64,000 bases of DNA from Pseudomonas sessilinigenes (GCF_003850565.1 NZ_CP027706.1:5890001-5954000); one strand, 5' to 3'. Numbered from the stretch's first letter, positions 36,581-45,958 are shown. The notes: generated by a model not told the origin, from the letters alone. Made by a program: numbers and translations.

Positions 36581-37644
36581 CCCAGGCGGCTACCGAGGTG
36601 CAAGAACCACTCGCTTCGAGCCACTACCGCCAACGCCATGGCCGGCGGGTCCTGTTGTTGTCCGGCCTGGCCTTGGCGCTGCTGCTGTCCCTGGCCCTGG
36701 ATATCACCACCGGGCCTTCGGGCATGAGCCTGGAACGCCTGCTGCAAGTGCTGTGGGACCCAGGCTCGATGCCCCGGGTCGAAGCGGTGATCGTCTGGAA
36801 CGTACGCCTGCCCTACGCCTTGATGGCGGTGCTGGTGGGCGCCGCCCTGGCCCTGGCCGGGGCCGAGATGCAGACGGTGCTCGACAATCCCCTGGCCAGC
36901 CCCTTCACTCTCGGCGTCTCCGCCGCCGCAGCCTTCGGCGCGGCGCTGGCCATTGTCCTCGGCCTGGGCTTGCCCGGGGTACCCGCGCAATACCTGGTCT
37001 CGGCCAATGCCTTCGTGTTCGCCCTGGCTTCGGTGGCGCTGCTGTACCTGCTGGCGCGCTGGCGTGGGTTCGGTGTGGAAAGCCTGGTGCTGTTCGGCAT
37101 CGCCCTGGTATTCGCCTTCAACGCGCTGGTGGCCCTGCTGCAATTCGTCGCCAGCCAGGACAGCTTGCAGCAACTGGTGTTCTGGACCCTGGGCAGCCTG
37201 GCTCGCGCCTCCTGGGAAAAGCTGGCGATCCTGGCCGTGGCGCTGCTGCTGTGCCTGCCGTTTTCCCTGCGCCAGAGCTGGGCCCTGACCGCCCTGACCC
37301 TGGGCGAGGAGCGGGCCCGCAGCTTCGGCGTCGATGTCGGCCGCCTGCGCCTGCTGTCGCTGCTGCGTATCAGCCTGTTGTCGGCGCTGGCGGTGTCCTT
37401 CGTCGGCACCATCGGTTTCATCGGCCTGATCGCCCCGCACATCGCCCGGTTGCTGGTGGGGGAAGACCATCGGCTGTTCCTGCCGGCCAGCGTGCTCAGC
37501 GGCGGGTTGATCCTGTCCATGGCGTCGGTGGCTAGCAAGGCGCTGATTCCCGGGGTGCTGATCCCGGTGGGCATCGTCACCGCCCTGGTGGGCATTCCGT
37601 TCTTCATGGCCATCGTCATGCGCAACCGTCGAGGTGTCCTGTGA
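36577..37644 (+). CDS. fetD: Iron-siderophore ABC transporter permease FetD
   Basis: A 355-residue permease of the FecCD/BtuC family with about ten membrane helices. LPYALMAVLVGAALALAGAEMQ is the well-conserved early helix, and NPLASPFTLGVSAAAAFGAAL and VGTIGFIGLIAPHIARLLVGEDH match the family; the latter is the loop that contacts the ATPase. The start ATG overlaps the fetC stop, and its own stop overlaps the GTG start of fetE. A single permease implies a homodimer. Confidence 0.93.
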   Translation: MTQAATEVQEPLASSHYRQRHGRRVLLLSGLALALLLSLALDITTGPSGMSLERLLQVLWDPGSMPRVEAVIVWNVRLPYALMAVLVGAALALAGAEMQTVLDNPLASPFTLGVSAAAAFGAALAIVLGLGLPGVPAQYLVSANAFVFALASVALLYLLARWRGFGVESLVLFGIALVFAFNALVALLQFVASQDSLQQLVFWTLGSLARASWEKLAILAVALLLCLPFSLRQSWALTALTLGEERARSFGVDVGRLRLLSLLRISLLSALAVSFVGTIGFIGLIAPHIARLLVGEDHRLFLPASVLSGGLILSMASVASKALIPGVLIPVGIVTALVGIPFFMAIVMRNRRGVL

Positions 37645-38471
37645 ACCATTCCTCATCCTCGGCCAAGGGCTTGAGTACCGCCAGCCTGAGCATGCACTAC
37701 GGCAACCGCCAGGTGCTCGACACAGTGGACTTGCCGGCCCTGCAGGCCGGCAGCGTGACCGCACTGATCGGCCCCAACGCGGCCGGCAAGTCGACGCTGT
37801 TGCGGGGCATTGCCGGCCTGCACAAGACCTCGGGCCAGGTGCTGCTCGACGGTACCGACCTGGCTCGCCTGCCCCAGGTGGAGCGGGCACGGTATATCGT
37901 CTACCTGCCCCAGAGCCTGCCGGAGCGGACCCGCCTGTGTGCCTTCGAGGCCATCCTCAGTGCCGCCATGGCCGGGCACCGCAGCCCCGGTTTCACTCCC
38001 GGGCGGCCAAGCCCGGCAGTGTTGCAGGGCGTCGAGCAGGTGCTGGCCGACCTCGACCTGACGGCCCTGGCGGACCGCCCCATCGACGCCCTGTCCGGCG
38101 GCCAGCGGCAACTGGTGGGCCTGGCCCAGGCCCTGGTGCGCCAACCCAAGGTGCTGTTGCTCGACGAGCCCACCAGCGCCCTGGACCTGTACCACCAATG
38201 CCAGGTGGTGGAAGCCATCACCCATGCCACCCGCGAGCGCCAGCTGATCACCCTGGTGGTGGTCCACGACATCAACCTGGCCCTGGGCTTCAGCCAACAG
38301 GTGGTGGTCCTGCACAACGGCCGCCTGGCCGCCGCCGGCCCGGCCCTGGAGGTGATCGACCCACAGCTGCTGCGCGACGTCTATGGCGTCGATGCCAGCC
38401 TGGAACACGTGCGCGGTCGTCCCCTGGTGATGGTCGATGGCCGCCTGCCCTTTCACTCAGCCCTGGGATAG
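37641..38471 (+). CDS. fetE: Iron-siderophore ABC transporter ATPase FetE
   Basis: A 276-residue ATPase of the FecE/BtuD group that powers FetC-FetD. Walker A is GPNAAGKSTL, the signature is LSGGQRQLVGLAQAL, Walker B is VLLLDEPTSALDL, and the H-loop is VVVHDINLAL. Translation starts at a GTG that overlaps the fetD stop (GTGA). It ends three bases before fetF. Confidence 0.94.
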   Translation: MNHSSSSAKGLSTASLSMHYGNRQVLDTVDLPALQAGSVTALIGPNAAGKSTLLRGIAGLHKTSGQVLLDGTDLARLPQVERARYIVYLPQSLPERTRLCAFEAILSAAMAGHRSPGFTPGRPSPAVLQGVEQVLADLDLTALADRPIDALSGGQRQLVGLAQALVRQPKVLLLDEPTSALDLYHQCQVVEAITHATRERQLITLVVVHDINLALGFSQQVVVLHNGRLAAAGPALEVIDPQLLRDVYGVDASLEHVRGRPLVMVDGRLPFHSALG

Positions 38472-38474
38472 ACC

Positions 38475-39692
38475 ATGAGCAACGTTCAACCACTGCCCCA
38501 CGAGACCTCGACAACCTCCACCGACGCCACGGCCTTCGACCTGCGCCCGCTGCTGGTGGCCAACCTGGCCTGCACCATGGCGATGATGGCCTTCGTCGCG
38601 CTGATCGGTCCCATCGCCCGGATCCTCGGCCTGGCCACCTGGCAGGCCGGCATGGCGGTCACCGTGTCCGGGGTGATCTGGATGCTCCTGGCCCGGCCCT
38701 GGGGCCGGGCCAGCGACCGCCTCGGCCGACGGCGGATCCTGTTGCTGGGTACCGGTGGCTTCACCCTGGCCTTCCTGGCCCTGAGCCTGTTCATCGACCT
38801 GGCGCTGCACGCCCTGCCCTCGGCGCTGCTGGCCTTCGCCGGGTTGTTGCTGGGACGCGGGTTGATCGGGGTGTTCTATGCGGCGATTCCGGTAGGCGGC
38901 TATGCGCTGATTGCCGACAACATCGAGCTCCAGCACCGCGCCCGGGCCATGGCCTCGCTGGGTGCGGCCAATGCCTGCGCCCTGGTGCTGGGACCGGCCA
39001 TCGCCGCCCTGCTGGCGCGCCAGAGCCTGAGCTTGCCGTTCTATGCCATGGCGCTGCTGCCGTTATTCGGTTTCCTGTTCCTGCGCGCCCGCCTGCCACG
39101 CCAGGAGTTGCACCTGCAGCAGCCGCCGAAGTCAGTGAGCCTGGCTGACCGGCGCCTGCGCCGTCCGCTGCTGGTGGCCTTCGTGGCCATGCTGTGCGTG
39201 GCCATGGCGCAGATCACCGTGGGCTTCTTCGCCCTCGATCGCCTGGGCATGGCTCCGGCGATGGCAGCACAGACCGCCGGCATCGCCCTGACCCTGGTGG
39301 GCGTGGCATTGATCGTCTCGCAATTGCTGGTGCGCAAGCTGGAATGGCCACCGCTACGGATGATCCGCATCGGCGCCCTGGTGGCGGCCGTGGGGTTTGC
39401 CGCGAGCATCGTCGCCGCCCACGCCTGGGTATTGTGGCTGGGCTTCTTCATCTCGGCGGCCGGCATGGGCTGGATCTTCCCGTCGTTCGCCGCCCTGGCC
39501 AGCAATTCGGTAGACGCCGCCGAGCAAGGTGCCACCGCCGGCTCCATCGGCGCGGCCCAAGGCCTGGGCGTGGTGGTCGGGCCATTGGCCGGCACCCTGG
39601 TGTATGCCGTGGAGCCGCGCCTGCCCTACCTGCTGGCGGCGCTGTTGTTGCTCCTGGTCGCCGCCTGGCCCGAGGCCCGGCGCCAGTCCTGA
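38475..39692 (+). CDS. fetF: Major facilitator superfamily transporter FetF
   Basis: A 405-residue MFS protein with 12 predicted helices. The loop after helix 2 carries the family motif RPWGRASDRLGRRRILL, and the antiporter-like helix 5 reads ANACALVLGPAIAALLA, typical of proton-driven drug exporters. As the last gene of the uptake operon, three bases after fetE, it most likely exports the siderophore or recycles it after iron release, or exports a by-product. This is inference; importers of siderophores also occur in MFS. Confidence 0.85.
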   Translation: MSNVQPLPHETSTTSTDATAFDLRPLLVANLACTMAMMAFVALIGPIARILGLATWQAGMAVTVSGVIWMLLARPWGRASDRLGRRRILLLGTGGFTLAFLALSLFIDLALHALPSALLAFAGLLLGRGLIGVFYAAIPVGGYALIADNIELQHRARAMASLGAANACALVLGPAIAALLARQSLSLPFYAMALLPLFGFLFLRARLPRQELHLQQPPKSVSLADRRLRRPLLVAFVAMLCVAMAQITVGFFALDRLGMAPAMAAQTAGIALTLVGVALIVSQLLVRKLEWPPLRMIRIGALVAAVGFAASIVAAHAWVLWLGFFISAAGMGWIFPSFAALASNSVDAAEQGATAGSIGAAQGLGVVVGPLAGTLVYAVEPRLPYLLAALLLLLVAAWPEARRQS

Positions 39693-39693
39693 C

Positions 39694-39789
39694 CCTCGCG
39701 GCAGCGGCTACACAAGGCCGCGCAAATCCTGCAGCCGCTGCCGAGCCCGCGAGGCTGCGACAAGGCCGGCGGGCCTTCAGCTAACGATC
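39694..39789. repeat. Inverted pair of REP-like elements between fetF and sotB
   Basis: The arm at 39694-39709 (CCTCGCGGCAGCGGCT) is the reverse complement of the later AGCCGCTGCCG...GCGAGG at 39733-39754, with five extra bases in the second arm. The second copy continues with GCGACAAGGC and GGGCCTTCAGC as at 13100-13140. Such doublets commonly sit between convergent genes, as here, and can act as transcription stops. Confidence 0.6.
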
Positions 39790-39857
39790 TAGCAACACCG
39801 CCCTGGCGGGCGCTACGCACGCGGGCGCAGCCTGGGGCAGCGACTACATCCAGGGCT

Positions 39858-41039
39858 TCATTGCGCGGTGGCGCGGGCGATGCGCCAGCTCGACCAGCCA
39901 TAGAGCATCAGCGCCAGGGCCGCCAGGGCGCCGCCGGCCACGCCGACATAGGCGAACCCCAGTTGCCCGCCGACCCAGCTGCCGAGCAAGGCGCCACCGC
40001 CGATGCCGATGTTGTAGATCCCGGAGAACATCGCCATCGCCACGTCGGTGGCGTCCGGTGCCAGGGTCAGGACCTTGGACTGCAGCGAGAGGCCAAACCC
40101 CATGATCGCCATGCCCCAGACCACGCTCAGGGCCACCAGCGACCAGACATGCCCGTTGAGCGGCAGCAACAGGCCCAGGCACAACATCAACAAGGCCACC
40201 GCCACCAGCAGGAAACCCTGGGGGCTGTGGCGGTGCAGGCGGCTGAACAGCAGCGAACCGATGATCCCCGAGCCGCCGAACACCAGCAGCACCAGGGTCA
40301 CCACGTCGCCGCCCAGGCCCGAGGCCAACTTGATGAAGGGCTCGACGTAGCTGTAGGCGGTGAATTGCGCCGTCACCACCATGGCCGTCAACACATAGGC
40401 CGCCACCAGCGCCGGGCGCTTGAACAGCAGCGGCAGGCTGCGCAGCGAACCGGAGTTCTGGCTGGGCAACAGCGGCAAGGTGCGGATCAGCCACAGCACC
40501 AGCAGCGCCGCCAGGCCGGCGATCACGCTGAAGGTGGTTCGCCAGCCCAGGGCCTCGCCCAGCAGGCGCCCCAGGGGAATGCCCAGGACCATGGCCAGGG
40601 AGGTGCCGGTGGCCAGCAGGCCGAGGGCCTGTACCTGTTTGCCCGCGGGGGCCAGGCGCACCGCCAGGGATGCGGTGATCGACCAGAACAACGCGTGGGC
40701 CAGGGCGATGCCGATGCGACTGAGCATCAACAGGCCGAAGCTGGTGGCCAGGCTGGACAATATGTGGCTGACGATGAACAAGCCGAACAGCAGCGTAAGC
40801 AAGCGCCGGCGCTCGACGTTGCGGGTCAGCAGCATCACCGGCAGCGAGGTCAGGGAAACCACCCAAGCGTAGATGGTCAGCATCAGCCCGACCTGTTCGC
40901 TGGCCAGGTCGAAGCTCGCGCCGATGGCGCTCAGCAGCCCGACCGGGACGAACTCGGTGGTGTTGAAGACAAAGGCGGCCAGGGCCAACGCGATGACCGA
41001 CTGCCAGTTACCTTGGGGTGTCGCCTGGGGATTGCTCAT
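39858..41039 (-). CDS. sotB: SotB-like sugar/arabinose efflux transporter (MFS)
   Basis: A 393-residue MFS exporter with 12 helices. The N-terminal segment [20 protein letters not shown], the [20 protein letters not shown] helix, the [17 protein letters not shown] loop and [20 protein letters not shown] near helix 10 match Escherichia coli SotB/YdeA, which pumps out arabinose and IPTG-like sugars. The start has a weak ribosome site. A TetR gene lies upstream on the same strand, and a palindrome between the two may be its operator. Confidence 0.88.
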   Translation of the reverse strand: MSNPQATPQGNWQSVIALALAAFVFNTTEFVPVGLLSAIGASFDLASEQVGLMLTIYAWVVSLTSLPVMLLTRNVERRRLLTLLFGLFIVSHILSSLATSFGLLMLSRIGIALAHALFWSITASLAVRLAPAGKQVQALGLLATGTSLAMVLGIPLGRLLGEALGWRTTFSVIAGLAALLVLWLIRTLPLLPSQNSGSLRSLPLLFKRPALVAAYVLTAMVVTAQFTAYSYVEPFIKLASGLGGDVVTLVLLVFGGSGIIGSLLFSRLHRHSPQGFLLVAVALLMLCLGLLLPLNGHVWSLVALSVVWGMAIMGFGLSLQSKVLTLAPDATDVAMAMFSGIYNIGIGGGALLGSWVGGQLGFAYVGVAGGALAALALMLYGWSSWRIARATAQ

Positions 41040-41071
41040 GTCGGGGTCGTACTACTCGTTCGAAGGTGGAG

Positions 41072-41086
41072 CGGATCCTGGATCCG
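41072..41086. promoter_or_regulatory. Palindrome between the TetR gene and sotB
   Basis: CGGATCC-T-GGATCCG is a perfect 7-1-7 inverted repeat 33 bases upstream of the sotB start, a fitting place for the operator of the TetR-type regulator encoded just upstream. Two overlapping BamHI-like words make chance occurrence somewhat more likely. Confidence 0.45.
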
Positions 41087-41165
41087 ATGAAAAACCCGGC
41101 CCCTGCTCGGCTGGTAGCGCTGTCCGGCGCCCACGGCGAGCGCAGCCAGGGTAATGAATCGCAGG

Positions 41166-41774
41166 TTAGTCAGGGGTTACGTTGCACGCGGTATCGAGGA
41201 CGCCCATGGCCAACGCCACCACCTTGCGCAGTTGCTCGGCGCTGGCGCCATCCCGGGCTTGCACCGACAGGCCATGCAGCACCGTAGAGTAATAATCGCC
41301 CAGGGAAGTTGCATCGCCATGACCTGCCAATTCCCCCGACTGCACCGCCGCCTGCAGCCGCTGGACGATGCTGGCGGTGCGCGCCAGCCGGTGCTCGGCC
41401 AGCCACTGGCGCACGCCGTCGTTGTCGCTGGAGCAGTTCACCGCCGAGGACACCACCATGCAACCCAGGGGTTGGCCTGGCCGGGTATAGAGTTGCACGG
41501 CCTCCTCGAGCAGGCGGGCGATGGCGGCACGGGCACTGGGTTCTTCGGCCAGGGCCCGATCGGCGAAACCGCCCTCGTGGCTCTCGTACAGCTCGATGGC
41601 TTCGCGAAACAGCGCCTCCTTGGAACCGAAGGCAGCGTAGATCCGTGCCGAGGCGATGCCCAGCGCGGCCACCAGGTCGGCCATGGAGGTGGTTTCGAAA
41701 CCACGGGCCCAGAACAGTTCGAGCGCCTGGCGCAACGCCTGGTTGCGGTCGAATTCGCGGGGTCTTCCAGCCAT
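41166..41774 (-). CDS. TetR/AcrR family transcriptional regulator
   Basis: A 202-residue repressor. The N-terminal helix-turn-helix reads FDRNQALRQALELFWARGFE, then TSMADLVAALGIASARIYAAFGSKEALFREA. The C-terminal half resembles TetR_C domains of the AcuR/YxaF-like group, with a CMVVSSAVNCSSDN stretch. It lies 126 bases upstream of sotB on the same strand and may control it and itself in response to an unknown ligand. Confidence 0.87.
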   Translation of the reverse strand: MAGRPREFDRNQALRQALELFWARGFETTSMADLVAALGIASARIYAAFGSKEALFREAIELYESHEGGFADRALAEEPSARAAIARLLEEAVQLYTRPGQPLGCMVVSSAVNCSSDNDGVRQWLAEHRLARTASIVQRLQAAVQSGELAGHGDATSLGDYYSTVLHGLSVQARDGASAEQLRKVVALAMGVLDTACNVTPD

Positions 41775-41912
41775 GGGAGTCAGGTATCTCGTCAGGATGA
41801 GCGGCGATCGGTGTGGCCCGATCGGCGGCCGGCACGGGGCGCCGGGACGAAATGATATTAGATTTGCGCCGTCCCCGGGCCATTTTCCCTGCCCGGGGAC
41901 GACGGTCGAGGC

Positions 41913-42800
41913 TCAGCCCGCCTGCTCTTCCAGGAACGGCAGCAAGTGGCCAAGGAAAGCCTCTGGCGCCTCCTCCATGATGAAGTGCCCGCAGTCCGGC
42001 ACGATGGCGCCACGCAGATCGCTGGCCCGGCCCTGCAGGGTCAGCAGCGGAGCATCGTTGGTAGCGTGCTCGGCGCCGATGGCCAGCACCGGCATTGCCA
42101 GCAACCGTTCGGCGCGCTGCTGGTTCTGGCGCACGGTCTCGGGAATCGCCCGGTAGTAGGCGAAGCCCGCACGCAGTCCGCCCGGGGCGGCATAGGCCTG
42201 GATGTACTCCTCGGTGGCCACCGCGTCGCGGCGGTGGGACCACTTGTCGAAGATGTAGTTGAGGTAGACCCGCTCGCGGCCGGCGATCAGCGCTTCCGGC
42301 AAATCGCGCAACTGGTTGAACATGAAGTGCCAGAGAAAGATGTTCTGCCCCGGCTCGACGAAGATCGGCGGCGCCTCGGCCAGCCCCGGGATCACCGCCT
42401 CGGTCAGCGCCAGGCGCTCCACGGCCTCGGGCCGGTCGCTGGCCAGGGCGTAGGCGACCCACATGCCTACGTCATGGCCGACCACGCTATAGCGTTCGAA
42501 CCCCAGCTGCTCCATCACTCGGTGCAGCACATCGGCCACGGCGCCGGTGTCGTAGCCGTGCTCCGGGCGATCGGATTGCCCGGTGCCCGGCGGGTCCACG
42601 GCGATGGCCTGGAAGCCCCTGGCGGCCAGGGCCTGGATCACCTCGCGCCAGGCGTACCAGGTCTGCGGCCAGCCGGGAATCAGCAGCACCGGCCGGCCAC
42701 TGCCGGCACTGACGCAATGGATCCGCTGGCCGTCGATGCGCACGTAGCGATGGGCCAGGCCGTGGGCATCGACCTGGGTGTTGTCGGTAAAGGCATTCAT
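41913..42800 (-). CDS. Alpha/beta hydrolase, epoxide-hydrolase-like
   Basis: A 295-residue alpha/beta hydrolase. IPGWPQTWYAWREVI gives the oxyanion motif (HGWP-like, with I in place of H). The nucleophile elbow is VVGHDVGM, so the nucleophile is Asp110 rather than serine, as in epoxide hydrolases and haloalkane dehalogenases. CGHFIMEEAPEAF supplies the histidine. A CGGAG ribosome site precedes the ATG at 42800. It starts 26 bases after the sugar isomerase gene and is probably co-transcribed from the promoter with the 30-base palindrome. Confidence 0.85.
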   Translation of the reverse strand: MNAFTDNTQVDAHGLAHRYVRIDGQRIHCVSAGSGRPVLLIPGWPQTWYAWREVIQALAARGFQAIAVDPPGTGQSDRPEHGYDTGAVADVLHRVMEQLGFERYSVVGHDVGMWVAYALASDRPEAVERLALTEAVIPGLAEAPPIFVEPGQNIFLWHFMFNQLRDLPEALIAGRERVYLNYIFDKWSHRRDAVATEEYIQAYAAPGGLRAGFAYYRAIPETVRQNQQRAERLLAMPVLAIGAEHATNDAPLLTLQGRASDLRGAIVPDCGHFIMEEAPEAFLGHLLPFLEEQAG

Positions 42801-42826
42801 CAATAGTGATCTCCGGGGGGAAAGGT

Positions 42827-43882
42827 TCAGGCGATGCCGAGCATGGCGTTGATCTGTTGGCGGTCGATGCGGGCACCGGCGAAGTCGTCGAAGATCCGTT
42901 CGGTGACGCGGATCATGTGGCGGTTGATGAACTCCACGCCTTCCCGGGCGCCGTCCTCCTGGTCCTTGAGGCAGCACTCCCACTCCAGGGTCGCCCAGCC
43001 GCCGTAGTCGTATTGCGCCAGCTTGGAAAAGATCCCCTTGAAATCCACCTGGCCGTCGCCGAGCGAACGGAACCGCCCGGCCCGCTCGACCCAGGAGCTG
43101 TAGCCGCCATAGATGCCCTGGCGCCCGCTGGGATTGAACTCGGCATCCTTGACGTGAAACATGCGGATGCGCTCGTGGTAGATGTCCAGGTACGCCAGGT
43201 AGTCCAGTTGCTGCAGCACGAAATGGCTGGGATCGAAGAGGATGTGGCAGCGCGGATGCCGATCCACCAGGTCGAAGAAACGCTCGAAACTGGTGCCGTC
43301 GTGCAGGTCTTCGCTGGGGTGGATCTCGTAGCACAGGTTGACCCCCTGCTCGTCGCAGGCATCGAGGATCGGCCGCCAGCGCCGCGCCAGTTCGGCGAAC
43401 GCGGTCTCGATCAGGCCGTCGGGACGCTGGGGAAAGGGAAACAGGTAGGGCCAGGCCAGCGAGCCGGAGAAAGTGCCCATGTCAGCAAGCCCCAGGCGCC
43501 GGGAAGCCCGTGCCGCCAGCTGCATGCGGTCCATGGCCCAGTCGGTGCGCGCCTTGGGATTGCCACGCAGGGCCTCGGGGGCGAAGTTGTCGCACATCGC
43601 GTCGTAGGCCGGGTGTACCGCCACCAGTTGGCCGAAGATATGGGTGGTCAGCTCGCTGATCACCAGGCCGTGCTCGGCCAGTTGGCCCTTGACTTCATCG
43701 CAGTAGTCCTGGCTGTGCGCCGCCGTGGCGACATCGAACAGCCGCTCATCCCAAGCCGGGACCTGCAACGCCTTGAAGCCCAGGTCGGCGGCCCAGCGGG
43801 CAATGCCCGGCAGGTCATTGAATGGCGCCGTATCGGCGCTGAACTGCGCCAGGTGCAGGCTGGGGCCCTTGAGGGTTTTCAT
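42827..43882 (-). CDS. Sugar phosphate isomerase/epimerase family protein (TIM barrel)
   Basis: A 351-residue member of the xylose-isomerase-like TIM-barrel (AP endonuclease 2) family. LCYEIHPSEDLHDG, ILFDPSHFVLQQLDYLAYLDIY, MFHVKDAEF and TLEWECC supply the metal-binding Glu, Asp, His and Glu positions. Such proteins interconvert sugars or inositol intermediates; the substrate is unknown. The AGGAG ribosome site lies within a 30-base palindrome, so an operator-bound repressor would block both transcription and translation start. It forms a two-gene unit with the epoxide-hydrolase-like gene. Confidence 0.85.
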   Translation of the reverse strand: MKTLKGPSLHLAQFSADTAPFNDLPGIARWAADLGFKALQVPAWDERLFDVATAAHSQDYCDEVKGQLAEHGLVISELTTHIFGQLVAVHPAYDAMCDNFAPEALRGNPKARTDWAMDRMQLAARASRRLGLADMGTFSGSLAWPYLFPFPQRPDGLIETAFAELARRWRPILDACDEQGVNLCYEIHPSEDLHDGTSFERFFDLVDRHPRCHILFDPSHFVLQQLDYLAYLDIYHERIRMFHVKDAEFNPSGRQGIYGGYSSWVERAGRFRSLGDGQVDFKGIFSKLAQYDYGGWATLEWECCLKDQEDGAREGVEFINRHMIRVTERIFDDFAGARIDRQQINAMLGIA

Positions 43883-43890
43883 CGAATGCT

Positions 43891-43920
43891 CCTATTATTT
43901 GTCGATCGACAAAGAATAGG
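43891..43920. promoter_or_regulatory. 30-base palindromic operator over the ribosome site of the isomerase gene
   Basis: The centre is the perfect 16-mer TTTGTCGATCGACAAA; outside it CCTATT and AATAGG arms extend symmetry to 30 bases with one mismatched pair (43897/43914). It ends 8 bases from the start codon. GT..AC half-sites of this kind are seen in GntR- and LacI-type operators, but no such regulator gene is nearby. Confidence 0.7.
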
Positions 43921-44056
43921 AACAAGCCGCTGCCAACGTCAACTGTTCAATCGCCGGACAGGCCATGGCGCAGGCCTTCGCCGCCATTGGGAAAAACGCC
44001 AGAGCCCAGGTAAATCAATGTCTCCAGCCCCATCGACGGAGCCTGATCGACGGCTG

Positions 44057-44085
44057 AAAAAAAGCCCGCGAACAGGGTCGCGGGC
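44057..44085 (-). terminator. Rho-independent terminator of the amidohydrolase gene
   Basis: On the minus strand an 8-bp GC stem (44064-44085, loop of six) is followed by seven T (complement of the A run at 44057-44063), 22 bases after the amidohydrolase stop. Confidence 0.85.
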
Positions 44086-44107
44086 CGCTTTGGCGCAATG
44101 GCCGAGG

Positions 44108-45853
44108 TCATTCGCCCGGGCGGTGGTAGACCTCGCGACCGGCGAAATAGGTGCTCAGCACCTGGGTGCCGGCCAACTGCTCATCGGGAACCTGGAACAC
44201 ATCGCGATCGAGCACGATCAGGTCGGCCTGCTTGCCCGGGACCAGGCTGCCGATCTGCTGCTCCAGGCCGATGGCACGGGCGGCATTGCGGGTGTAGGCG
44301 TAGAACATGGCCTGGCGATCGATGCCTTCATCCTTGTTCAACACCCCCTTGGGGCCCTTGCGACTGACCGCCTGGGCGATGGCCTTCCATGGCTCGGGCG
44401 TGCTCACCGGCCAATCGCTGGCACCAGCGATGGTGGCGCCGTTCTTGAACAACGAGCGCGCCGGGTACATGAACTGGAACTGCATGGCCGTGATGTAGGG
44501 CTTGAGCAGGTCGATGCTCAGTTCATCGGCGGAGGCCCAATACAGCTGCATCGAGGCGATCACGTCCAGCGGCTTGAAGCGCGCGAACTCCTTGGGATTG
44601 ACCATTTGCAGGTGGGTGATCGAGTGCACCACGCCACTGTGGCGCTGGCGCCGGGCTTGCTCGATGCCGTTGAGCGACTCACGCACCGCGCGATCGCCGA
44701 TGGCGTGCACATGCACCAGCCAGCCACGGGCGTCGGCGGCGCTGACCAACTCGCCGAAATGCGCCGGGTCGATCAGCAACTCACCGCCCTTCTGCGAGTT
44801 CTTGTAGGGCGTCAGCAAGGACGCGGTCTGGGCCGGAAACTCGGCAACACCATCGGCGAAGATCTTGATTCCCGGCAAGCTCAGGTTGGGCACATCGAGA
44901 AACTGCCGGCGTACCTGGTCCAGTACCGCAAGATCCGCTGGCCGGCTCTTGGGATTGGCCACCATCAACGCGGCGACCCGCAGGTCCAGTTCGCCTTTCT
45001 CGGCCAGCGCCTTGTACACCGGCAAGACGCCCACGGTCTGGGCCGTGGGATGCATGGCGAACAGCGCATCACTGGGTACCGCGTTGGCCGCCGGGTCCAT
45101 TAGCGCGGTGATGCCCAGGCTGTGGTTCAGGTCCCGGGCAGCACGCCCGGCGTCGAGCATCTGTTCGAAGCTCGGCGCCGGTACCTGGGAGGTCAGGGCC
45201 GAGAGCCCGGCATCGGCGACGAAGCCATTGGGCGTGCCATCGGGATGGTGACCGATGGTGGCCACCGCCTCGCCCGTCAGCGCCTTGACCCGCTGGGCAT
45301 CGATGCCGGCACGCTTGAGCATGGCGCGGTTGGCCCAGCCGGTGTGGTAGTCCCAGCCGACGAACAGGATCGGTGTATCCGCCCACTCGCCCTGGTTGAA
45401 GCGTTGCTCCAGCGCATCCACCTGGCTCCAATAAGTGGAAGGAAAACCGCTGACGCTCAGGGTATCGCCATGGCGCGCCTTGCCGTCGTCACGCCAGCCG
45501 CGCAGGCGTCGCTCCAGCTCATCCACCGGCAACAGCTGGCTTTCCAGGTCCGCGGCCTTGAGTTTGAGGCCACCGAAGATCGCGTGGCTGTGGCTGTCGA
45601 TGAAGCCGGGCATCAGCACCTTGCCCTGCAGATCGACCACCCGGGTGCCCGCCGTCTTGAGCGCCAGCACCTGGGCGTCGCTGCCGACCTTGACGATCCG
45701 CCCCTGCTCCACCGCCACCGCCTGCTGCAGGGGCTGGCCCTGCTCGGCGGTGAACACCTTGCCGTTGTGCAGCAGCAAATCCACCGCCGCTTGGCTTTCC
45801 ATTGCGACAAAAGCCAGCGCCGAGGCCAGCGTGATCGTCAGTGCGTTTTTCAT
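44108..45853 (-). CDS. Exported amidohydrolase (YtcJ-like, amidohydrolase 3 family)
   Basis: A 581-residue metal-dependent hydrolase with a signal peptide (about residues 1-22, ending SQA). The N-terminal composite domain is VDLLLHNGKVFTAEQGQPL, then GKVLMPGFIDSHSHAIFGG carries the HxH metal motif, and HVHAIGDRAVRESL and SDWPVSTPEPW carry later ligands. The order is that of YtcJ-type imidohydrolases acting on cyclic amides or amide bonds; the exact substrate is unknown. It is divergent from a LysR gene 105 bases away, which probably controls it. Confidence 0.88.
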   Translation of the reverse strand: MKNALTITLASALAFVAMESQAAVDLLLHNGKVFTAEQGQPLQQAVAVEQGRIVKVGSDAQVLALKTAGTRVVDLQGKVLMPGFIDSHSHAIFGGLKLKAADLESQLLPVDELERRLRGWRDDGKARHGDTLSVSGFPSTYWSQVDALEQRFNQGEWADTPILFVGWDYHTGWANRAMLKRAGIDAQRVKALTGEAVATIGHHPDGTPNGFVADAGLSALTSQVPAPSFEQMLDAGRAARDLNHSLGITALMDPAANAVPSDALFAMHPTAQTVGVLPVYKALAEKGELDLRVAALMVANPKSRPADLAVLDQVRRQFLDVPNLSLPGIKIFADGVAEFPAQTASLLTPYKNSQKGGELLIDPAHFGELVSAADARGWLVHVHAIGDRAVRESLNGIEQARRQRHSGVVHSITHLQMVNPKEFARFKPLDVIASMQLYWASADELSIDLLKPYITAMQFQFMYPARSLFKNGATIAGASDWPVSTPEPWKAIAQAVSRKGPKGVLNKDEGIDRQAMFYAYTRNAARAIGLEQQIGSLVPGKQADLIVLDRDVFQVPDEQLAGTQVLSTYFAGREVYHRPGE

Positions 45854-45958
45854 TGTTATTGGCGCCCTTGGTCAGAATGGGCAAGAGACTAGCCAAGCCG
45901 AGGGGGTTTTAAGAATACTGCTTCGGGCAACTCATTCTTTCCAAAGAGGCAAGACCCC

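Noticed and set aside
39694..39789. CRISPR-like or attachment-site reading of the repeats
   Set aside because: Only two inverted copies exist and they match REP-type elements dispersed between genes; there is no regular spacing and no cas or integrase gene.
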